Of a stretch of 64,000 bases of DNA, positions 20,813 through 31,655 are shown in pieces. A model generated the notes under the pieces. That model had not been told where the DNA came from. It did no database searches and saw only the letters and a list, made by a program, of their open reading frames with translations. Position 1 is the stretch's first letter; every line of letters starts with the position of its first letter. The DNA is from Phanerodontia chrysosporium (taxonomy: Eukaryota; Basidiomycota; Agaricomycetes; Polyporales; Phanerochaetaceae): positions 124,001 through 188,000 of the forward strand of contig MJGA01000026.1 of the NCBI GenBank assembly GCA_001910725.1, read 5' to 3'. The position numbers were made by a program, and so were the translations under genes.

Positions 20813-20891
20813 AGAGACGCCGAAGCCTTACGGCCACGTGGCGAGGGACGTCCTGATACGAACTGTAAGCCGATTCCTGGGGAATCGGAAT
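20813..20891 (+). repeat. Repeat Y, right copy with terminal hairpin
   Basis: Ends in CCGATTCCTGGGGAATCGG then AAT. It is the reverse complement of 4998-5075 with one clear mismatch. Its outer end lies 13 bases from the stop codon of the NLR gene, which reads toward it. High identity suggests recent activity or exchange. Confidence 0.8.
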
Positions 20892-20904
20892 GCACATTTA
20901 TGCA

Positions 20905-23705
20905 TTATAAGGTATACAGTGATTGTCGAATGCGCCTGTACCATAACCCTTCTGTCCCTGACCGTGCTATCATCTCCTGGAGCTCGTTAAGCACGCGCTG
21001 ATACCGCTCCACGGCCTCTCTATGCTGTAATGCGTCGCCAAACTTTACGTCCTGCAGCATTGGCACTTCTACGTCCGATTTGCCTTTGTGACGGTCTGAC
21101 ATGCTCTGCCACCACTGCTCAAAGAACTTGCCGAACTCTTCGTATTCTTCGTCGAGTCTGTTGGCACTGTTTGACCCCTGCAAAACTAGCACTTAGACAC
21201 AGCGATTCAAATGACCAGACATTAAATCTGACCTTAAGGAACCGTTGGATACACTGCGCTGATCGCTTCATGTCAGGGAGTATATACACTATAATTGGTA
21301 GTTGTGCCCAGACTGTTTCCTGGAGCTGTGCTTCGAGTGTCTGGCTGTACTCAGCCTCCTCGAGGTGGTTATACCACCATAATCCAGTGAACATTATATA
21401 TTCAATGAGCGTGGGATTGAAGTCTGCTTCTCCAGAGCGGACCCGGAGGTAGTCTGTGACAGCATCAAAAGAGATTGCTGCAAGGCACCTGGATGCGATC
21501 AAGGCATGGCCTTTTGGAGGGTCGACGCGGTACAAATCGTCGATGCACCGATTTGGATCGACGAGGAATTCGACCAGCGTCGCGTGCAGGGGCACCACGA
21601 TACCTTCCGGGTCGATGAGCAGCACGGAGCGCAGCCGATCGAGCATCCAGGCCACATTGTCCTTGTCGATCCTCAGTAGCAATGCAATCGCGCCCACAGA
21701 AAGGTCCAGCTGACGCAATGCGATGTACACCAGTAGCTCGTGCAGCCGCGACTGGCGCGCAAGAGATACTCGCACGTCTACGGGAGGGAATGACAGCCGA
21801 AGGACCTGGAGATACAGGTTGTCAAGTGGCGACAGCCCTGCACCGCTCGAGGCGAGGAGAAGTGCAAACTGCTCGCCTGGGTTGTCATCAAAGGCCTCAA
21901 GGAACTTGACCGCAATGCGCGCGTAGATGAACAGCCCGTCAGCGCGCGCGATAAGGCTCTCGAGGGCGTCGGGGTTATCGCAAATGAACTTGCCGTATGA
22001 GCGTAGCTTTGGGACGATCTCTCGAAGGTATAACCCCACGTCGTCCTTCCAGCCCTCCATGGTATCATTCAGGCTACGGTGGTACGTGATAGGCGAAGCG
22101 TCGGGGGACAGGAGACAGGTGAGGACATGAGGCTCTGGCCTTGATGAGATGAACACTCTGAGCCATGGCACTTTCCGTACCAGCTCGAGAAGGCAGCGCA
22201 GAAGCTCGGGCACGAGATCCCGATCCTTGCATTCGTCTAAGCCGTCGATAATCACGAACGTGGTGGGGTGGCTGCTGTTGCTCCTCAGCGAATCGACCAA
22301 CGGCTTCAGCAGAAGCTGATTGAATGTTCTGCGCATCTGTTGCTCTTCTCCGTCCTGGAAGTGTTCTTCGGCAGCCCGAACGATGAGTGGACGTAGAGCC
22401 GGCTGAGAGAGCGCCAGCTGGTGCGCGAGAGTGCTGAAGAGTAGTCGGGCGGACTCGAGGTCTCCGCGACCTCTTGAAAAGAAGAATGAACCTCCGAGGT
22501 TTAAGTTCCACTTCTCTGCGATACGTGTGCAAAGCTGGTGAGCGATGGCCGACTTGCCGAGGCCTGCACTTCCATCCAAAAAGTACAATGGCTTGGCTAG
22601 CTCTGCAGGGGCTTCTGGGCCACACCACTGCTCGAGCTCTTCGAATAGGTCTTTTCTAGTGCCTTCCAAGAACTCGCCTTTAACCTCGTCGACGCAGCGG
22701 TAGCCGGCAGATGCGTGAGGGATGGCGAAGATGGTTCTCCTTTCCTCTAATGAACCCGATGCGTATCAGTTCACGAGTTCCTGGAGAAATCTCAAGACAT
22801 GCCTGCGCTCATGACAACGTCTTTCACATTTGTTACGGTATGAACGACGGTGTTCACAGTATTGTCGATGTTGCTGATAGAACGACCCACGATGCGCACG
22901 GATTGGTCGACGCCATCGACTGCATACCCGACGGCAGTGACAGCGTGCCCAACACCGTCCACAGCATGCCCGACCCCATCCACGGCATATCCCAGATCAG
23001 TGACAGCAAATCCAACAGTGGTTACACTGTCACCAACAGAGGCGACGGCGTGCGCAACATTGTGTACAGCAATCTCCGTCGACACCTGGCCACGAAACTA
23101 AAGCGAACAGCGTGAGGACTGAGTCGCATTCGCAGAGAAGTGCGTACATTGAACGTTGCTAATACCGTGGTCATCTGCTCATTCATGTCTTCTAGTGTCG
23201 CTTCATTTCGCTTTGCGTAGAAGAAGCTCTTAAACGATCCGCGGAAGCCTCTCCCTCCCTCTAACTTGTCAGCACCTGTGCGAATGCCAAAGAGCGTGCT
23301 ATGGCAATCTCAACACCATATCATCATCCGACTTAGAGCAACGCGCACCTAGAGAGCTGCTTCAGCCGTTCCTCCAGGTCGGCCATGCCAGAGCCACCTG
23401 CTGCGGCATCAGCCTTGTGCAGCATGTCCTTGATGGCTTCGTCTAGCTCCGTGACCTTGGCAAGGAACGCTCGTTCGGTCTCACTGTTCGTGCGTGCATC
23501 CTATTCACCAGGATATCAGACATGGTTCGGGGTAAGCGATGGATGGGTTCACCTTCACTCGCTCGACTATGGCTGATAGCGTCTCTGCGATAAAGGAGAG
23601 ACCAGGAACGGGCGCAAGCTCCAGAGCCGCTTTCGCAAACTCGAGCACTGGAGGGGCATGGTCGAGCGCAAGATCGCTACGCTTGTGTCGACGCTGACGG
23701 CGCAT
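20905..23705 (-). CDS. NLR-like protein: helical N-terminus, Val/Gly heptad linker, NACHT NTPase
   Basis: Read on the minus strand from the ATG at 23705. The first exon contains PPVLEFAKAALELAPVPGL, resembling the four-helix MLKL/HeLo-like N-termini of fungal NLRs. Next is a charged helix, ETERAFLAKVTELDEAIKD. A linker exon follows with about twelve heptads of the form x-Ala-Val-x-x-Val-Gly. The NACHT part starts around FLEGTRKDLFEELEQW, with P-loop DGSAGLGKSAIA, Walker B FVIIDGLDEC and RVFISSRPEPH, then a helical C-terminus. A 57-nt intron near 21190-21245 joins RFLK to GSNSANRLDEEYEEFG and the gene stops at 20905. No WD40, ankyrin or TPR repeats are present. Two junctions between N-terminal exons are approximate. 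The known role of the family is non-self recognition and cell-death signalling. Confidence 0.85.
22792..23085 (-). repeat. Heptad-encoding degenerate repeat within the NLR gene
   Basis: On the minus strand about 84 residues follow a 7-residue period, for example YAVDGVG, HAVDGVG, HAVTAVG, FAVTDLG. At DNA level this is a degenerate 21-bp repeat, clearest near 22915-23005. Val positions are spaced 3 and 4 apart, as in coiled coils, but Gly closes most heptads. Confidence 0.75.
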
Positions 23706-24049
23706 CTGCCAAAAAACCTGGGTGACCGTCGAGAGCAGGGGAGCAGCAGTGCACAGCCTTGCAATTCCTGCAGGCAACATGCATGACACCGCATGTACTT
23801 GCCGCTGCAACGTGTTATGATGGTGAACTTAATGTGAGATATGCATTTGTGCCGCACCTTCATCCTAGATGCCAAGCTGCTATCAGGCAGAGAAGGCTCG
23901 CGAGTCGGGTTGTGATCATGGCGCATGATGATCAGCATTGCGCTCTAGCTGCATGAGCACACAGGATGCGCATTCTTCCCTGCAATCCCTGCAATATGCG
24001 ACTTGTATAGAACTCATACAAAGACCAGTGTTTCACACTCGTATCTTTT
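23706..24049. other. Intergenic between NLR and GMC genes
   Basis: 344 bases between the end of the GMC gene and the start of the NLR gene, both on the minus strand. It probably holds the NLR promoter; no clear motif is seen. Confidence 0.4.
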
Positions 24050-26318
24050 CTAGCACTCCGCGTGCCCACCACCTCCTACAGGAGTCTGCGCGAGTCCGTA
24101 CTGAGCCTTAACTAGATCTGCAGCGCGCTCAGCAATGATGTACACCACTGCTTGGATGTGGCAGTTCGGAATAGTCGGCTGTAAACTCCCCATATAAGCA
24201 CACTCGCCAAGGACTAGAAGGGAAGCACACGTACGAATATTGCGGCATCGACAACACGCACGCCCGACACGCCACGCACGCGTAGCTGCGCATCGACGAC
24301 ACCCTCAGGTGCACCCATTGCGCAGGTGCCGCAGGGATGATTGATTGTGACGGCGTTCTCGCGCACGAACCGTTCCACTCCAGGGGCGTCTGAGCTGTCA
24401 AGCTTAGCAGCGGTGCCGACGGGACGCACAACGTAGCGGGCGAGCGCTGTGTCGCGTGTGAGGGCGAATGCGCGTGCGACGGCATAAATCATCGCGGCAG
24501 CGTCGAAAGGGTGTGTAAGCAGCGCGGGGCCTATTTGCGGCGCGGCAAACGCGTCGGGGCTCCGGATGCGCACGGTCCCCCTATCGTTGGGGTGTCATCA
24601 GGCTGGCCGAGAACGCAGCAAGGGTTTGGTACCCACGTGAGACCGGCGAGACCAGGCCTGTCAGGATGGTCATGTAGTTCCCCTGTGCAGGCGGCGGCGC
24701 GCCGCCAAAGGGTGCGTAGCCGTTCTACATGCATCGCGGTTAGCATTATGCAAGGACAGGAAAGCCGGATTGGGACGTACACAGTAGACGTACTCCAGAT
24801 GGGCCGAGTCCGGGCCCGCTGCGGGGTCTGGATGCGTGGCAAGCGGGGGCTTGTCGTCGGGCAGGCGGACGAAGCTGTGGGTGTTCGCAGGCGAGTTGAC
24901 GAAGAGCCCCTGGCGCTGCTCTGTCCAGCGCGCGAAAGCTGCTGCCGCCGCTGCGTGGTTGCGCAGCACGGGATCCCACGTTTCAGGCGAATTCACCTCG
25001 AAGTGCAGCCCGACCATGACGTGCTCCTGGTAGTTGGCGCCGACCGAAGAGTTGTCCACCAGCACCGGGACGTCATGTACAGTGAGCACGTCGGCAGGGC
25101 CCACACCTGATAACTGGAGGATCTGTGGTGAGCCGATGACACCAGCAGCGAGTAGTACCTCTTTGGACGCCTTGATGGTGTGTCTGGGACCTAAAGAGAC
25201 ATTGTGCAAGTCAGCGACGAGACCACGCTATCCAGAGGGAACAACGTACCCTCGCGCGTCTGCGCTAACTCAACTAATCGTAAGTCAGGCGGCTCGCTTC
25301 CGGGGAGAGGTATGAGCTTGGTGACCTGGGTGTTAACCAGGATGTCCACGTTAGGCCGAGTGGAAGCAGGGTACAAGTAGGCGGAGGCCGCGTCGCTGCG
25401 TTCGCCACTGCCAATTGACGACTGCATGTAGCCTGTATACAGGGTCAAATACAGCTGCAGAACCCGAACAAGAAGTACTACCTGTGCCAAGACATGTACC
25501 AGCATTAAAGTCACTGTTAAAGCTCCAGGTTCCACCGAGGCCACCGACGGCATCAAAGATAATTTTGTCCAATGGGGTAGAGTAACCTGGAACACTGACA
25601 CTGAGAGGACCGTTTCCATGTGCGGAAGGTTCCACGAATCCTTGCGTATCTCGTCCGTCGGCGGGTGGGACGAGGTGGCAGGCCTAACAAGAGATATTAC
25701 CGAATCGTTACGGAGCAGGAGATACATGTGATGAGACTTACTTTCTTGTAATAGTGCTGTGCGCTCTTCCAGCTCCAACCTTTGTCTCCGGTGATGTCCG
25801 CCCAGTGATCCCACAGCTCAGCTCCACCGTTGTTCCAAGTCATAAGGTCTGGACCAGTGTCAGCTCGCATAAAGTAGCAGCCAGTATCGCTAACACGTAC
25901 TTATGCGGGTCGATCCTCCGAGTGTCCTGCCTCTGGCACATGCTAGCTCGCGACCTGCCATGCCTTTTTGTGGAGTCGTGACGAACTTCCAATCTGCAGC
26001 CCCTCCGGCCAGGCGCACGCCCATGAACGGCACCTGCATCTGCTGATTGTCTGAGTCACTAGTCCCATAGTTAGGCGCCACGCGATGAGAGTGAGGACGA
26101 AGAAACTTACTCAGCACCGGCCTCAACTACGAGAATCGTCACCGATGGGTCTTCGCTGAGACGGTTTGCTAACACGCTGCCACCGATACCCGCTATAGTT
26201 GAGAAGCTCGCTTAGCACACTCGTCCTGCAAAGCTAGACGACACTTACCGCCAATGATGACGAAGTCGTAGTCGGGCCGTAGGTCCGCAAACGACGTGTA
26301 GATCCTCCTATCAGTCAT
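24050..26318 (-). CDS. GMC (glucose-methanol-choline) FAD oxidoreductase, AA3-like
   Basis: Starts MTDRRIYTSFADLRPDYDF. A splice then gives FVIIGAGIGGSVLANRLSED, the FAD dinucleotide-binding fold, ending ILVVEAGA. Further exons carry RELACARGRTLGGST, DMTWNNGGAELWDHW, the GMC signature GVIGSPQILQLSGVGP and HFEVNSPETWDP. The C-terminal catalytic region is NHPCGTCAMGAPEGVVD; after a last intron it reads PTIPNCHIQAVVYIIAERAA, giving the second active-site His. The stop is at 24050. I count roughly nine exons. All family landmarks are present, so it should oxidise an alcohol or sugar using FAD. No signal peptide is visible, unlike secreted aryl-alcohol oxidases, so an intracellular enzyme is more likely unless a 5' exon was missed. 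The substrate cannot be read from sequence. Confidence 0.9.
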
Positions 26319-27128
26319 GACTCTAGTTTCCCCAAGTCTTGCACAATCAGGTTGATTCTGCGCGAGGCGTATAGGGTTATACGCTGGCTTAAGTACAGTG
26401 GGCACAGCCCATCTCCGGTCGGGAATTCTGGGCTTCGTAAGGAATCCTTGGCTGAGCGTTCGTCTGACGCATGATGCATCGTTCCCCCCAGCGCCGGTGT
26501 ATCATGGGAGACAACGACGCTCGAAGAAATTATCGATGAGATTCGGCTTCATGTGCGGCAGTCTGCATGATAGCTCCTAGTGCTCAACGCATGCCGACAG
26601 GGGAACCTCTGGTCGACGGCCGGAGGAATTGGACTGTACATATCGCATCATAAACTAAACGCTTTCCTGCAGAAGTGGTCAGTGAGGTTTGAGTTCTTGG
26701 TCGTCCAACCCACATTGATCCTGTGCCAAGTCGTTTCAGACTTTCGAGGCGTATATAGCATTGAAACAAACCCGGTTATGACCGCGCCAGCAGCTGAGTC
26801 CGAGCACTTTAGGGAGCGTATGTAACGCGCGGGTCCAACAGCGTCACGGTTTGCAGTGTGTAGAGTTTAGATGATAGAATCTGGAGGCAATTTGCGAGAG
26901 AGCCAAGTTGGAGGTTAAGTTCAGTGATTCATAAACTGCTTGTAATAGGAAAACCTAATGACCGCGTTCTTACTTTACGCTTACCAGTAAGTAAGTCGCA
27001 CTTCATTGATCCTGACTCCACGTGGCAACCGCGAACGCTAATTAAACGCGCTCGAACGCGTCTGCCCAAACCAAAACCACCTCCCCCACCTTCTCTCGTT
27101 GCACAAATATCCCTCAAAATTGCACACA
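26319..27128. other. Divergent intergenic region, no gene seen
   Basis: About 0.8 kb between the GMC gene (minus) and the next plus-strand gene. Short frames only. It presumably contains both promoters. Confidence 0.4.
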
Positions 27129-27976
27129 ATGGCGGCAAAACGCAAAAGCGACGCGAGTACGTGATCTGAAGCGAGGCATCGCTGCGGGCTGACACAACTT
27201 ACGCGTTTTAACGCAGATGCACAGCCGGAAGCCGGTGCGAAGAAAGCAAAAACCGTGTCCAGCGCAAAATCTACCGTTGCTGCAGCACAGAGAGACACGC
27301 GCTCGAAGAGAAAGGCTGCAGGAACGAAAGAGGCTGAGTCCCCGGTGGAACAAGAACCAGCAATCGCCCCGACGAGCAAAGCTGTCTCGGAACCCCAAGC
27401 GCCGCGTTTTGCAGGCAAATTCGACCTCTACTCGACCAAACTGCCGTTCCTCCTCCGCGAATACCTGCCCTCTGGCGCGTCGGCGCCCGACTTTGAGGCG
27501 GTCCACAGCAAAATCCAGTTTTACCAGGCGAAGCCGACTTCAGCTTGCGCATCATCCTCGCAGAGGGCGGCGCGGGCCGCTTCGCGTGCGCGCTGGTCGC
27601 CAACCCCATGAGCGACGAGGAGCTCGGGCCGATCCGCATCTCCGGCCGCTCGGCGCCCGCCTTCGCATTCGACGAGGACGAGGCTGCGCACGAGAGCACC
27701 GTCGGTACAGGCCCAGGGTACACCGGACGCCTCACACTCGACACGTCACGCTCAGGCTGCGGGATGATACAGAGCGGGACAGGGAACATCAAGATGCGCA
27801 GGGTATGGGAGAAGGATGGGCAGGAACTGTTCGAGGGTTTCTGGGACCTCCGCGTAAGCTATGGCCCGACTCTGCGCAGGAAGAGCTTTGGGAGCGGCGG
27901 TAGCTATGCTGGGGCATTCTGGGGTGTCAGAGGACGCAAGGACGCCGAGGGAAACGAGATTGGAATTGGATTGTAG
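27129..27976 (+). CDS. Conserved-looking protein of unknown function, with apparent frameshift
   Basis: ATG at 27129 (MAAKRKSDA), then a 76-nt intron to a Lys/Ala/Glu-rich segment with several Lys-Arg clusters that could act as nuclear signals. A folded-looking part follows: RFAGKFDLYSTKLPFLLREY, then DFSLRIILAEGG, GPGYTGRLTLDTSRSG, EGFWDLRVSYGPTLRR and SYAGAFWGVRGRKDAEGN. The frame switches by one base near 27530 (GCGAAGCCGAC) with no usable splice sites. Adding one G would restore a continuous frame, so I suspect a sequence error. I do not recognise the family. The stop codon is 12 bases from that of the convergent JMJD4-like gene. Confidence 0.65.
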
Positions 27977-27988
27977 ATCTCGTGATGC

Positions 27989-29400
27989 CTACGGACTGTC
28001 TTCGATGTGTAGTAGATTTCTCAGTTCTTCTACAGTCGCAAGGACCTCGCCTTCACATTCGAACCGGTCGCGGTGAATGAAATCTTGGTAACACGGGGCG
28101 ATCTGCTGACGAATGAAAGACAGCGGTGGCCGAAGATCCCTTGGTGCGCAGGGAAAGAGCAGTTTAGGACTCGAATCGTTCTGTATTGAGCACACTGTTA
28201 GGAATGCTCCAGGCGCTGCGGTAGCAACTCAACGTACCTTGATAATTCCCGGAAGATCCTCTTGGCGTGAAGCGCTTTCCAAAGCGTATAGAACCATCTT
28301 CCAGAACGTCAGCCAGCTAAACCTGATGTGAGTACGCCTGCCTCAGACCATGCCGGAGTTAGACTCACTTCCACCCGGCATCATGCTGAACGAGCTGCTG
28401 CACGACTTCCCGAAACTCGGTCTTCCATGCTCGTTCGTCCTCGGGATGCGATGCGCGCAGCATATCGCGTACATCTTCCAGCGCCTCCTCGACCTCGGCA
28501 ACCTTCTCGCACATTGACGCATAGAGCATGGGCAGATTGGTAGAGTTGCACCAGTTGTGATTGATGGAGATACAAGCCGTTAGATTCTCAACCTGGTGAT
28601 ACCAGCCGCTCGGGCTGCCCGACATTCAGTGAGGCGAAACATCTTCAACATAATTGGGGCACGCACACAAAGATAGTCTCGCCCGCATCCTGCTCGAGGA
28701 CTATCGGACGTGCACGTGCAAAGTCCGGGAACTGTACGGGGTCGACGTTCCGGACGTCATGCACACACGTCCTGCGCGAGCGCATGAAGAGATACTGCGT
28801 CTGGTGGGGCGGGAACAGCCACCAGCGTTTTCGGCCACATATATTAGTCGACCAGCTGTACGAGCAGTACACGTCGCGATGGAGCGGTGTGAGCGTTCCT
28901 GCAGCGCCAACGTATACAAATCGGAAGTCGTCAGAAGTGTGGGCAGAGTACCATGCGTTCATCCAGTCGTCGGCAAAGATATCTGGGGTCGTGTAGAAGG
29001 GGAGGCTCCCGGAAGAGGTGGCTGTGCCAGAGCCTGTGGTGGACTCGATGGATCGTGCGAGGTGCCAGTCCTTGACGTAGAGCGACTGGCCTTCGCCTTT
29101 CTGCCATTTGGCAACGACATCGCGGAATTTGGCTGTTTCACATTCTAGGTTCCCAAATGGGTCAACCTGGGAGCAGTCTGAGACGGAGACGTCTTGATGG
29201 CCGTAGACTTGAGAAAGGTAGTCCCAATTGATCTCCCTGGAGCTGCCCGCCTGTACAGTCCACTCGCGCAAAGCAGGCCAGGCATTAATCAAATCCTGCC
29301 CGATTATAACTGGTTGGTTTGGCTTCAGATATCGTTCGAGGAACTCCTCGTACGATGGGGCGACATGCAGCCTGTCGATGTCCTCCCGCGACTCGGACAT
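27989..29400 (-). CDS. JmjC-domain protein, JMJD4-like lysyl hydroxylase
   Basis: Starts MSESREDIDRLHVAPSYEEF, then LKPNQPVIIGQDLINAWPAL, typical of JmjC hydroxylases. The Fe(II) site is TPLHRDVY with His174 and Asp176. It is followed by SYSWSTNICGRKRWWLFPP, the diagnostic block of the JMJD4 subgroup. An intron splices ETIFV to PSGWYHQVENL, giving the third ligand, His252. Two more introns lead to the C-terminus ending LLHIEDSP. In animals JMJD4 hydroxylates a lysine of the translation release factor eRF1. The same role here is an inference from the shared motif block. All three iron ligands are present. Confidence 0.88.
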
Positions 29401-29747
29401 CTCGAACCGAAGACGCTGGTCAGCAGAGTTTATCAGGAAATACTAGCAGAGCATAAGCACCTTTCAGAACGAGGCAAGCATACATATTACGAGACTCCAG
29501 AGGATACGTATGAATCGGACATACCGTCGCAGGAGGAAGTGACGAAGCAGCGGTAGCGTATTTGGAAAGCGGCGCCTTTCATTCCTAACAAGATCAAATA
29601 CCCACTTACAGCAATTGTACGATAAACGGAACGTTATCTTATCGGCACCGGCGTCCCGAGCAGAATCACAGCGAAAGTGACTTTGCCTCCCGACTTCCGT
29701 CCTTTCTCACTCACTCTTCCTCGTGCATCCTTCACGCAAAGTCGAAG
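29401..29747. promoter_or_regulatory. Divergent promoter region of JMJD4-like and thioesterase genes
   Basis: 347 bases separate the two divergent start codons. No TATA box is obvious; the region closest to 29748 is pyrimidine-rich. Confidence 0.4.
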
Positions 29748-30822
29748 ATGTTGCGCAGCAAAATTAGGAGAACAATCGCTGGACCTCCACGCATACTCTC
29801 TCGGCACGGTCGCCAGCCAGCTCGCCGACTAGCATCCAGCACTTCGTCCGAGGCGTCCGGCACGCCGGGATGGGCCAAGTCGCTGCGGGGTTTCCTATGG
29901 ACAACGTCAGTGGCATGCACAGCGTACGCCGTGGGCTCGCTGTATCCACCCGAGTTTGCGACGTTCCTCACCCCACGCATCGCACCACCGCCTCCAGACC
30001 CAGACCACCCATCTGCGATTGCGTACACCGAGGAGCTCGAGAGCCGGCTGCAGCAGCTGCCGGTGCTGAAGGAGCTGCGCTCCCGCCCGACTCCCACGAG
30101 TGGTACGAGACCCGGCCGTACATGTCTGTGCCGAAGGAGCAGCTCGCGAACAGCCTCACCGGCGGGGCGCTGCGCGGGCCTGCGAAGCTGACGCTGCCGC
30201 CTGTGGTGCGTGCGCGCAAGGACGAGAGCGAGGCAGTCGGAATCTTGCACGTTGGCACGGGGCTGTGCGGGCACGAGGGCATTGTGCACGGCGGCCTGCT
30301 CGCGACACTGCTGGATGAGTCGCTCGGGCGCCTCGTACGTCGTACTATATTGCTTCGTCAACGCCGGTCGCTGACTGCTGCCTTGCTTCAGGCTCTGCTG
30401 AACCTGCCCGACAAGATCGGTGTCACGGCTAACCTCAATATCAACTACCGCGCACCGACTCGAGCAGACCAGGTATGTCACCCGCCAGTCGCTGCTTAGG
30501 CTGCAGCTGACCATGGTACAGTTTATCGTCATAAAGACCAGGTTGGACGAGAAGAACGGTCGCAAGGTGAAGGTATCTGGGGTGATAGAAGACGTGGACG
30601 GCAAGGTGCTTGCGGAAGCGAAGTGAGTTGCGTCCCACTTGGTCTCTGGGAAACCACTGACAACCCCCATGCAGTGCGCTGTTCATTCAGCCCAAGTATG
30701 CGAAGCTTTTGAACGCGAAGAAGCTGCATGAACGCATGGGCGCGCCGCCAGACCCTAATGAACTGCCTACCGAGGGCTCGCTCGCGCCGTCCCCTGCGAT
30801 ACCACCTGCCAAAGCGTCATAG
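29748..30822 (+). CDS. HotDog-fold thioesterase (PaaI/THEM4-like), probably mitochondrial
   Basis: The N-terminus MLRSKIRRTIAGPPRILSRH is Arg-rich without acids, like a mitochondrial presequence, and is followed by one hydrophobic segment (FLWTTSVACTAYAVGSLY). The HotDog core contains HEGIVHGGLLATLLDESLG, the HGG motif of 4HBT thioesterases, then GVTANLNINYRAPTRADQ. Three short introns (after GRL, after ADQ and within the AEAN codon) close in frame, and the protein ends PPAKAS. Near 30084-30094 (CGCCCGACTCC) the frame shifts by one base without splice sites; one added G restores it. It probably hydrolyses acyl-CoA in mitochondria. Substrate length is unknown. Confidence 0.85.
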
Positions 30823-31655
30823 CAGCAGTCGACGGCGCGCCTCGTTGTCCACACCGCTGTCTCCTTGGCTTCTATTTTACTGGACATCTATAGATACCTA
30901 GATTTCTTTGGGAACGCTATCACCTTGCCAGCATTATGAAGGCTGTGTCTCGCCGACGGCAGAATCACTGAAGTATCCTACCCAGTTGCGCAGGAGAGTC
31001 AGGCGTGTGCGCAATTGAGCATTGCGAAGCAACACGCAAGACCGTGCGCGGTGTCCATCACCTTCAAGCCGTATCCCCTCTCAAGGCTGTGACCAGCAAC
31101 GCGGTCTGTGTCGCGACACGTCTCATACAATCAACGACACACCTCGAGCTGATCCTCCATTCGAACGGCTCAGCGATCTGGCGCGCCAAATTGGAGGGGC
31201 TCCGGAGCCGATGTTGTATTGCTCTTGTTCATAATCCTCGCGGGTCGGTGGTGTTCGTCTGTAGCGCGCTGCGAGTCTGTTGAACAGCGAGCGGAGATCT
31301 TCTGGAGGCCCGGATTAGGCACCCGTTCTTGTTCTCCGCGCAACAGGCCGCACAGCCTCCGGATTCGCCGTCAGTGCGCTTGTCTACCATTTCCTCGCCT
31401 TCATGGCAACGCCTCCGGTTACAGACAAGGCACCATCCCCGTGACGGCGGTGAGATGCGGTTCCGTGTGTGAATCCCGCCAGCGCCAGTGGCCTTTAAAC
31501 ATCTCTCTCCGCCGCCCGACTGACCATCACTCTCCTCTCCTCTCCTGCTCTCCTTCAACAGCATTATTTTCCGAATATTTGGTTCGGTACGCGTGCAACC
31601 CTTTTGGTGCTTCCATGACGTTCTGACCTGCGGTTTATTTTAGTACTCCCGATAA
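30823..31655. other. Intergenic, no gene seen
   Basis: About 0.8 kb with overlapping short frames and no motif. The last 150 bases before 31656 are pyrimidine-rich (CTCTCCTCTCCT), common in fungal promoters. Confidence 0.4.

Noticed and set aside
18707..20891. Classical Helitron 3' end (hairpin plus CTRR)
   Set aside because: Hairpins exist at 18879-18910 and 20872-20888, but neither is followed by CTRR at the usual distance, so no terminus is called.
4998..20891. Simple cut-and-paste DNA transposon with TIRs
   Set aside because: No target-site duplication is visible outside the repeats, and the only transposase inside is of Helitron type.
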